In this document: piece by piece, positions 1-4,260 of the stretch
How positions within the stretch are numbered: the stretch's first letter is position 1
Layout of the letters: every line of letters begins with the position of its first letter
DNA from: Eubacteriales bacterium
GTDB lineage: Bacteria > Bacillota > Clostridia > Oscillospirales > Oscillospiraceae
Reading direction: 5' to 3'
Length of the DNA stretch: 6,069 nt
Assembly: GCA_030528965.1 (NCBI GenBank)
Contig: JAUMXS010000034.1
Location: 1-6,069 of the forward strand
Made by a program: the position numbers and the translations under genes
Notes under the pieces: model-generated
Told to the model about the DNA's origin: nothing
The model's database searches: none
What the model saw: only the letters and a program-made list of their open reading frames with translations

Positions 1-303
1 TAACGCGCATATCTGTCCGCCGAGATTCAAAGGCTGCTGCGAATAATCCCAAACCTTCCAATTCAGTCTGCAGTTAACGAGAAGTCCGGTCAACCATTCC
101 AGTGTTGTAATAAAAGCTGTTCCCAGAATACATTTCTTTCGCAGTGTCAGGACATCCAATCCGGACAATTCATAGACCAGAAGAAAGCAAAGGCCTCCAA
201 GCACAAGCATTGTCCAATGCGTTCTGCCGCGCCAGAGCAGTTCGAGTGCGCCGTAGCCGACAGCACCCAGCACAGCCACAGCGCTAATTTCTCTCCAACG
301 CAT
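1..303 (-). CDS. Putative ABC transporter permease, CmpB-type membrane protein (3' part beyond left edge)
   Basis: This is the first 101 codons of a gene read leftwards and cut by the window edge; no stop codon is present. The start ATG (301-303) has GGAGG (read on the minus strand from 310-314) six bases upstream. The protein begins MRWREISAVAV and shows three hydrophobic stretches at about residues 7-22, 30-45 and 58-77. Recognisable family pieces are HWTMLVLGGLCF (29-40), the segment EWLTGLLVN (69-77), and WDYSQQPLNLGGQIC (85-99). That last block, an aromatic WDYS followed by P-x-N-x-x-GQIC, is what I know from the family named 'putative ABC transporter permease' (ABC_trans_CmpB). The family name rests on weak functional data, and no ATPase partner is visible here, so the role in transport is unproven. 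It is divergent to the deacetylase gene. The family call is fairly sure; the function is unknown. Confidence 0.75.
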   Translation of the reverse strand, partial: MRWREISAVAVLGAVGYGALELLWRGRTHWTMLVLGGLCFLLVYELSGLDVLTLRKKCILGTAFITTLEWLTGLLVNCRLNWKVWDYSQQPLNLGGQICAL

Positions 304-357
304 ACGCGACCTCCGAAACAGTCCTATCTACACCCGGGCAAAGCACAGGTCTTTCAA

Positions 358-386
358 TTATGACCCGTTTTTCCATTTCTTATAAC
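358..386 (+). promoter_or_regulatory. Weak candidate promoter for the deacetylase gene
   Basis: In the 130-base divergent region 304-433, TATAAC at 381-386 is a five-of-six match to the -10 box. TTATGA at 358-363, 17 bases upstream, is only a three-of-six match to the -35 box. Transcription would start near 393 and leave a leader of about 40 bases. I found no convincing promoter for the leftward gene in the same region. The call is inferred from consensus matching only. Confidence 0.3.
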
Positions 387-420
387 GTAATTTCGCAAAC
401 TTTCCGGTCATTCTATATCC

Positions 421-425
421 GGAGG
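421..425 (+). promoter_or_regulatory. Ribosome binding site that fixes the deacetylase start
   Basis: GGAGG lies eight bases before the ATG at 434. An in-frame GTG at 425 would begin on the last base of this site, so it cannot be the start. The shorter reading from ATG 434 is therefore preferred. Confidence 0.8.
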
Positions 426-433
426 TGTATCTT

Positions 434-1321
434 ATGGATTTGATTAATCCTCGTTCATTCTTTCGTTCTGCCCTGCATTTCTGGCAAAAACAGATTCAGT
501 GTCTGTGTTTTATACTTTTAGTACTCGTTGGTGTATATACCCCGGTCAAAGCCGATTCATCGGAATCGGAACCGGAGATCGTACAGCTGCCGATCGTGAT
601 GTATCATCAACTCTGTCCGGATTCTTCGCGCGCCGGTACCTATTGTCTGCCTCTGTATCAATTTGAGAGTGACTTGCGCTATCTGAAAGAACAAGGATAC
701 GAGAGTATCAGCGTACGCACTCTTCTCGACTGGTACGAGGGAAATGGATCCATACCGGAAAAACCGGTCATGATCACTTTCGACGACGGCTATCTCACGA
801 CTATGGAATGGGCAGCTCCGCTGCTGAAAGAATACGGGTTTACCGGAATAATCGCCCCCATCGGCCGTGTTTCGCAGACCTACACCGATACGCCGGATGA
901 ACAGCTTGCCTACGCTCATTGCAGTTGGCCGCAGCTGGCAAAACTGGCAGATGACGGGATTCTGGAAGTGCAGTACCATAGCTGGGACATGCACGATTTA
1001 TCCGGCCGCCGGGGATGCGGCAAGAAATATGGAGAGAGTTCCGAGGATTATCGTTCTGTGCTCTCGGAGGACTACGCCCGTTTTCTGAACACCGCTGCCC
1101 GATATGAAGTGGAACTTGCACCGTCTGCCGCCTTTCCTTTCGGTTGTTACTGTCAGGAAACTCTGCAAACCCTGCGGGATCTCGGCCTCTTGGTTGGCTT
1201 TACCTGCTGTGAGCAAATCAATTTTCTGACCGGAGATCCGGATGAACTGCTTGAATTGGGCCGATATAACCGTCCGGCCGGTCCGGACAGTTACAGTTTC
1301 TTCTCGGCTTGGGAGCTTTGA
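434..1321 (+). CDS. Exported polysaccharide deacetylase family protein (CE4/NodB fold)
   Basis: The protein has 295 residues from ATG 434. It has a basic N-terminus (R7, R11, K19), a hydrophobic stretch at about 21-37, and a likely signal peptidase site after VKA (38-40), so it should be exported or membrane-tethered and act on wall or extracellular glycans. The NodB domain follows: TFDDGY at 115-120 (D117 as probable base, D118 as metal ligand), HSWDMH at 182-187 (H182 and H187 as metal ligands) and AFPFG at 233-237 in place of the usual third motif. These features indicate metal-dependent N- or O-deacetylation of a sugar polymer. The two histidines are five residues apart, as I recall for PgaB-type enzymes, rather than four as in classical CE4 proteins. 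The predicted mature part has eight cysteines (61, 71, 163, 195, 238, 240, 258, 259), which is many for an exported protein. The gene ends with two in-frame stops, TGA and TAA. It stands alone, with no clear terminator after it. Substrate is unknown. Confidence 0.88.
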   Translation: MDLINPRSFFRSALHFWQKQIQCLCFILLVLVGVYTPVKADSSESEPEIVQLPIVMYHQLCPDSSRAGTYCLPLYQFESDLRYLKEQGYESISVRTLLDWYEGNGSIPEKPVMITFDDGYLTTMEWAAPLLKEYGFTGIIAPIGRVSQTYTDTPDEQLAYAHCSWPQLAKLADDGILEVQYHSWDMHDLSGRRGCGKKYGESSEDYRSVLSEDYARFLNTAARYEVELAPSAAFPFGCYCQETLQTLRDLGLLVGFTCCEQINFLTGDPDELLELGRYNRPAGPDSYSFFSAWEL

Positions 1322-1374
1322 TAATCGAACGATAATCACTCTGTATCATATCTTAAAAAGAATCCGAATATAGC

Positions 1375-1404
1375 TTGTCGTTCATCAGTCGAATGTGTTA
1401 CAAT
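1375..1404 (+). promoter_or_regulatory. Extended -10 promoter of the aldo/keto reductase operon
   Basis: TTGTCG (1375-1380, four of six against TTGACA) is followed after 18 bases by TACAAT (1399-1404, five of six). TG at 1396-1397 gives the extended -10 form TGnTACAAT. Transcription should start near 1411, with a leader of about 47 bases. An in-frame GTG at 1395 lies inside this element and so would not be in the transcript. Confidence 0.55.
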
Positions 1405-1445
1405 TTCCTCATAAAGAATCATCCGATCACCAGGTACCGGAAGAC

Positions 1446-1451
1446 AGGAGG
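1446..1451 (+). promoter_or_regulatory. Ribosome binding site deciding between two adjacent ATG codons
   Basis: A perfect AGGAGG lies three bases before ATG 1455 and six bases before ATG 1458. The six-base spacing is nearer the usual range, and MIYSEF matches the usual beginning of this enzyme family. The start at 1458 is therefore preferred, although 1455 would add only one methionine. Confidence 0.75.
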
Positions 1452-1457
1452 AACATG

Positions 1458-2627
1458 ATGATCTACAGCGAGTTCAAGGATAAACAGCTTTCTCTGCTTG
1501 GTCTTGGCGCTATGCGTTTGCCCTGCCGCTCGGACGGCAGTATAGATGAAGAGCGCGTAGAGGAAATGATCGAATACGCGATCGGACACGGACTAAACTA
1601 TTTCGACACAGCCTACCCTTATCATGACGGGAACTCCGAGCGGGTCATAGGACGGATTTTAAGAAAATATCCCCGGGAGAGCTATTACTTTGCCACGAAA
1701 TATCCCGGCCATCAAATTAGCAGCAGTTATGATCCGGCTTCCATATTTGAAGAACAGCTTCAAAAATGCGGGCTGGAATATTTCGATTTTTATTTGCTTC
1801 ATAATGTCTATGAAAACTCCATCGACACATATCTCGATCCCAAATGGGGTATTCTCGATTATTTCAGAGAGCAGAAAAAACTGGGCCGCATCCGACATCT
1901 TGGTTTTTCCAGCCATGGACGTCCGGATAATCTGAAAGACTTTCTGGACATTTGCGGCGATGACATGGAGTTTTGTCAGATCCAACTCAACTATCTGGAC
2001 TGGACGCTGCAGGATGCCTGTGCAAAATATGAGATGCTGACGGATAGAGGGATCCCCGTCTGGGTCATGGAACCCGTCCGCGGCGGAAAGCTGGCAAAAC
2101 TGAGCGAGGAAGCCGAAGGCAAGCTTAACGCCGTCTGCCCCGGGGTATCGCCCGCCGCCTGGGCTTTTCGATTTCTGCAGCGGCTGCCTAACGTAAAAGT
2201 TGTTCTTTCCGGTATGTCTGATATGCAGCAGCTGGAAGAAAACATTTCCACTTTTAAAACCCGCAGGCCTCTGAACGACAAAGAGACCGATTTGCTTCTG
2301 TCCGTTGCTGAAGAACTAAAGGATTCCGTTCCCTGTACTGCATGCCGCTATTGCTGCAAGGGCTGTCCGCTGGATCTGGATATCCCCATGCTGCTCGGGA
2401 TCTACAACGAAGTTCGATTCAGCCCTTCTTTTACTGCTGCCATGGGGCTGGATGCACTGCCTGCAGATAAAAAACCCGCAGCCTGCATCGGCTGCGGTCA
2501 GTGCTCCATGATATGTCCGCAGAAGATCGACATTCCCGGAGCTATGAAGGATTTTGTGAATAGGCTCAGTGAGATCCCAACCTGGGCAGATATTTGTCGC
2601 CAGAGAGACGAAGCTTCCCGTAAATAA
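1458..2627 (+). CDS. Aldo/keto reductase with C-terminal double [4Fe-4S] domain (COG1453-like), canonical active site
   Basis: The protein has 389 residues and is probably cytosolic. Residues 1 to about 275 form the aldo/keto reductase barrel, opening LSLLGLGAMRLP (11-22). The catalytic tetrad is visible: D50 and Y55 in FDTAYPYH, K81 in FATKYP and H115 in LLHNV. It should therefore reduce a carbonyl group, or run the reverse reaction, with a nicotinamide cofactor. The C-terminus carries two ferredoxin-like motifs: C293, C296, C299, C303-Pro and C343, C346, C349, C353-Pro, each with the normal x2-x2-x3 spacing, for two [4Fe-4S] clusters. C300 is an extra cysteine beside C299. The clusters suggest electron exchange with ferredoxin or a partner protein; this is inference. 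It is the first gene of an operon with the next reductase, 9 bases downstream. The natural substrate cannot be read from the sequence. The longer reading from GTG 1395 is rejected because it begins inside the promoter. Confidence 0.9.
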   Translation: MIYSEFKDKQLSLLGLGAMRLPCRSDGSIDEERVEEMIEYAIGHGLNYFDTAYPYHDGNSERVIGRILRKYPRESYYFATKYPGHQISSSYDPASIFEEQLQKCGLEYFDFYLLHNVYENSIDTYLDPKWGILDYFREQKKLGRIRHLGFSSHGRPDNLKDFLDICGDDMEFCQIQLNYLDWTLQDACAKYEMLTDRGIPVWVMEPVRGGKLAKLSEEAEGKLNAVCPGVSPAAWAFRFLQRLPNVKVVLSGMSDMQQLEENISTFKTRRPLNDKETDLLLSVAEELKDSVPCTACRYCCKGCPLDLDIPMLLGIYNEVRFSPSFTAAMGLDALPADKKPAACIGCGQCSMICPQKIDIPGAMKDFVNRLSEIPTWADICRQRDEASRK

Positions 2628-2636
2628 GGAGATCAA

Positions 2637-3779
2637 ATGAATTACAGAAGACTTGGAAAAACCGGCCTGATGGTCAGTGAAATTGGCTTCGGCGCCGAAT
2701 GGATAGAACGCCATGATTTCGATACCTGTTCAAAAGTCGTAGATGAATGTGAGAAGCAGGGCATAAATCTGCTTGACTGCTGGATGTCCGAACCCAATGT
2801 CCGCTCCAATCTTGGCAATGCGTTAAAGGGCCGACGCAAAAAATGGTATATCCAGGGCCATATCGGGTCTACATGGCAGGATGAGCAGTATGTCCGCAGC
2901 CGCGAACCCGAAATCATCAAACCGGCCTTTGAAGATCTGCTGACCCGTCTGCAGACTGACTATATTGACCTCGGCATGATTCACTTCGTGGATCGCGAGG
3001 ATGACTGGAACAAAATCGTAAACGGGCCGTACCTTCAGTATATCTACGATCTGAAGCGTCAGGGAACCATCCGTCATATAGGCATGAGCACCCATAACCC
3101 GGCCATCGCAAAACTTGCGGTGAAAAGCGGGATCGTGGAGATGATCCTGTTTTCCATCAACCCTGCTTTTGACATGCTGCCGGACATTGAGGACGTCAAC
3201 GTCTACTTCTCAAAAAAATATAGGTCCACCCTGAACGGTATTGACCCCAGCCGTGCGGAACTGTACCAGCTTTGTGATAGTCAGGATGTGGGCATCACCG
3301 TCATGAAGGCTTATGCCGGCGGTCGGTTGTTCGATGAAAAGCGTTCTCCTTTTGGGGTGGCTCTGACGCCTGTACAGTGTCTGCATTACTGTCTCACCAG
3401 ACCGGCAGTATCTTCTGTCCTTGCCGGCTTTGAGACGCCTGAGCATGTCGCCGAGGCCGCCTCCTATTGCACTGCTGCAGACGACGAAAAAGACTATGCG
3501 TCCGTTCTGGCAAACGCTCCGCGCCACGCCTATCACAGTCAGTGTACATATTGCGGACATTGTCGGCCTTGCCCCGTGAATATCGATATCGCCATGGTCA
3601 ACAAGTATCTGGACCTGGCCACCATGCAGCCTACCGTCCCCGCTTCCGTGCGGTCGCATTATTCTTCTATGGAGCATACGGCAGCCGACTGCATCCAGTG
3701 CGGTATTTGTGAGACACGTTGTCCCTTCCATGTCGCGATCAGGGATCGCATGAAACAGGCCACAGATCTTTTTACTTAA
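2637..3779 (+). CDS. Divergent aldo/keto reductase with C-terminal double [4Fe-4S] domain, lacking tetrad Tyr and Lys
   Basis: The protein has 380 residues and starts at ATG 2637. AAGGAG (2626-2631) overlaps the upstream stop codon and lies five bases before the start, so translation is probably coupled. The barrel opens MNYRRLGKTGLMVSEIGFG (1-19). Of the tetrad, D47 (NLLDCWMSEP) and H116 (MIHFVD) are kept. The position five after the Asp is E52 rather than Tyr, and the usual TK motif reads GH (74-75 in YIQGHIG). Other blocks are family-typical: DLLTRLQTDYIDLGMIH (100-116), IRHIGMSTHNP (145-155) and VGITVMKAYAGGRL (218-231). Two cluster motifs follow: C303, C306, C309, C312-Pro (x2-x2-x2) and C352, C355, C358, C362-Pro (x2-x2-x3). 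I recognise this as a common clostridial type, so the altered active site is a subfamily trait and not decay. Activity and substrate are unknown. The gene ends just before a strong terminator. Confidence 0.88.
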   Translation: MNYRRLGKTGLMVSEIGFGAEWIERHDFDTCSKVVDECEKQGINLLDCWMSEPNVRSNLGNALKGRRKKWYIQGHIGSTWQDEQYVRSREPEIIKPAFEDLLTRLQTDYIDLGMIHFVDREDDWNKIVNGPYLQYIYDLKRQGTIRHIGMSTHNPAIAKLAVKSGIVEMILFSINPAFDMLPDIEDVNVYFSKKYRSTLNGIDPSRAELYQLCDSQDVGITVMKAYAGGRLFDEKRSPFGVALTPVQCLHYCLTRPAVSSVLAGFETPEHVAEAASYCTAADDEKDYASVLANAPRHAYHSQCTYCGHCRPCPVNIDIAMVNKYLDLATMQPTVPASVRSHYSSMEHTAADCIQCGICETRCPFHVAIRDRMKQATDLFT

Positions 3780-3783
3780 AATG

Positions 3784-3826
3784 AAAAAAAGCGCCATCCG
3801 AACGAACGGATGGCGCTCTGTTTTTT
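3784..3826. terminator. Bidirectional intrinsic terminator between convergent genes
   Basis: An uninterrupted 11-base-pair stem pairs 3790-3800 (AGCGCCATCCG) with 3807-3817 around a six-base loop AACGAA. On the plus strand it is followed by CTG and six T (3821-3826). On the minus strand the run of A at 3784-3790 becomes a T tract. It therefore serves both the reductase operon and the leftward leuS-flavoprotein unit. The flavoprotein stop codon lies two bases beyond the T tract. Confidence 0.95.
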
Positions 3827-3828
3827 GG

Positions 3829-4221
3829 TCAGAACGTAATTGTCCGGGGTTCTTCCGTAAAGGAGCAAATCGTGGCGACAGCATTTTTAAGATAGAATAC
3901 CGCGGTATTTCCATCGCCCGGTTTGTACATAGCCTGCAGGTCGGGATACTGCTCCAGCATATGTTCCTGCGCAGCAACATTATCATCCCAAACTGCTTCC
4001 GCGGCAACACGAATCCAACGTCCCTCAAGCATGGCGCTGAGCTCAACTTTGGGATTCGCCAGCATCTGCTTGGCTACATTTTTGACGAGTCCTGTCTGGA
4101 TATAAAGCTTATCCTCAAACAAGTCGATCGTACCAAACGGACGGACTCTGGCCTGATCTCCATCCATCGTCGCAAGATAGTAAACGCCGGCATCCTTCAA
4201 AAATGCATATACTTCCTTCAT
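3829..4221 (-). CDS. Pyridoxamine 5'-phosphate oxidase superfamily flavin-binding protein
   Basis: The protein has 130 residues from the ATG at 4221. Its fold is the split beta-barrel of FMN-binding proteins. Visible blocks are YYLATMDGDQARVRPFG (14-30), DKLYIQTG (37-44), KNVAKQMLANPKVELSAM (47-64) and the late block DGNTAVFYLKNA (103-114). The RVRPF segment and the K48-N49 region are where relatives bind flavin phosphate. At 130 residues it matches the small uncharacterised members rather than true PdxH (over 200 residues), so biosynthesis of pyridoxal phosphate is unlikely. A role as a small flavin, haem or F420-like cofactor protein or reductase is possible but not shown. The start is set by AAAGGAG six bases upstream; a TTG-started reading 11 codons longer is less likely. 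It follows leuS on the same strand after 39 bases with no terminator between, so it is probably co-transcribed. Confidence 0.85.
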   Translation of the reverse strand: MKEVYAFLKDAGVYYLATMDGDQARVRPFGTIDLFEDKLYIQTGLVKNVAKQMLANPKVELSAMLEGRWIRVAAEAVWDDNVAAQEHMLEQYPDLQAMYKPGDGNTAVFYLKNAVATICSFTEEPRTITF

Positions 4222-4227
4222 GGATAT

Positions 4228-4234
4228 CTCCTTT
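4228..4234 (-). promoter_or_regulatory. Ribosome binding site of the flavin-binding protein
   Basis: On the minus strand AAAGGAG is followed by six bases (ATATCC) and the ATG at 4219-4221. This supports the 130-residue product over the version starting at TTG 4254, which has no such site at the proper distance. Confidence 0.8.
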
Positions 4235-4260
4235 CCAGAAACCCGAAGCTGCAAATCCGA

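Noticed and set aside
1272..1288. Hairpin GTCCGG / CCGGAC with a five-base loop near the end of the deacetylase gene, considered as a terminator.
   Set aside because: It lies inside the coding region, has a six-base-pair stem, and is followed by mixed sequence without a T tract.
1395..1457. N-terminal extension of the first reductase from GTG 1395.
   Set aside because: The codon sits in the extended -10 element, has no ribosome binding site, and the extra residues are unlike the family. AGGAGG at 1446-1451 points to ATG 1458.
3210..4046. A 278-codon minus-strand open frame spanning the end of the second reductase, the terminator and part of the flavoprotein gene.
   Set aside because: It overlaps two well-recognised genes in other frames, crosses a strong terminator, and its translation resembles no protein I know. 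It is a shadow frame.
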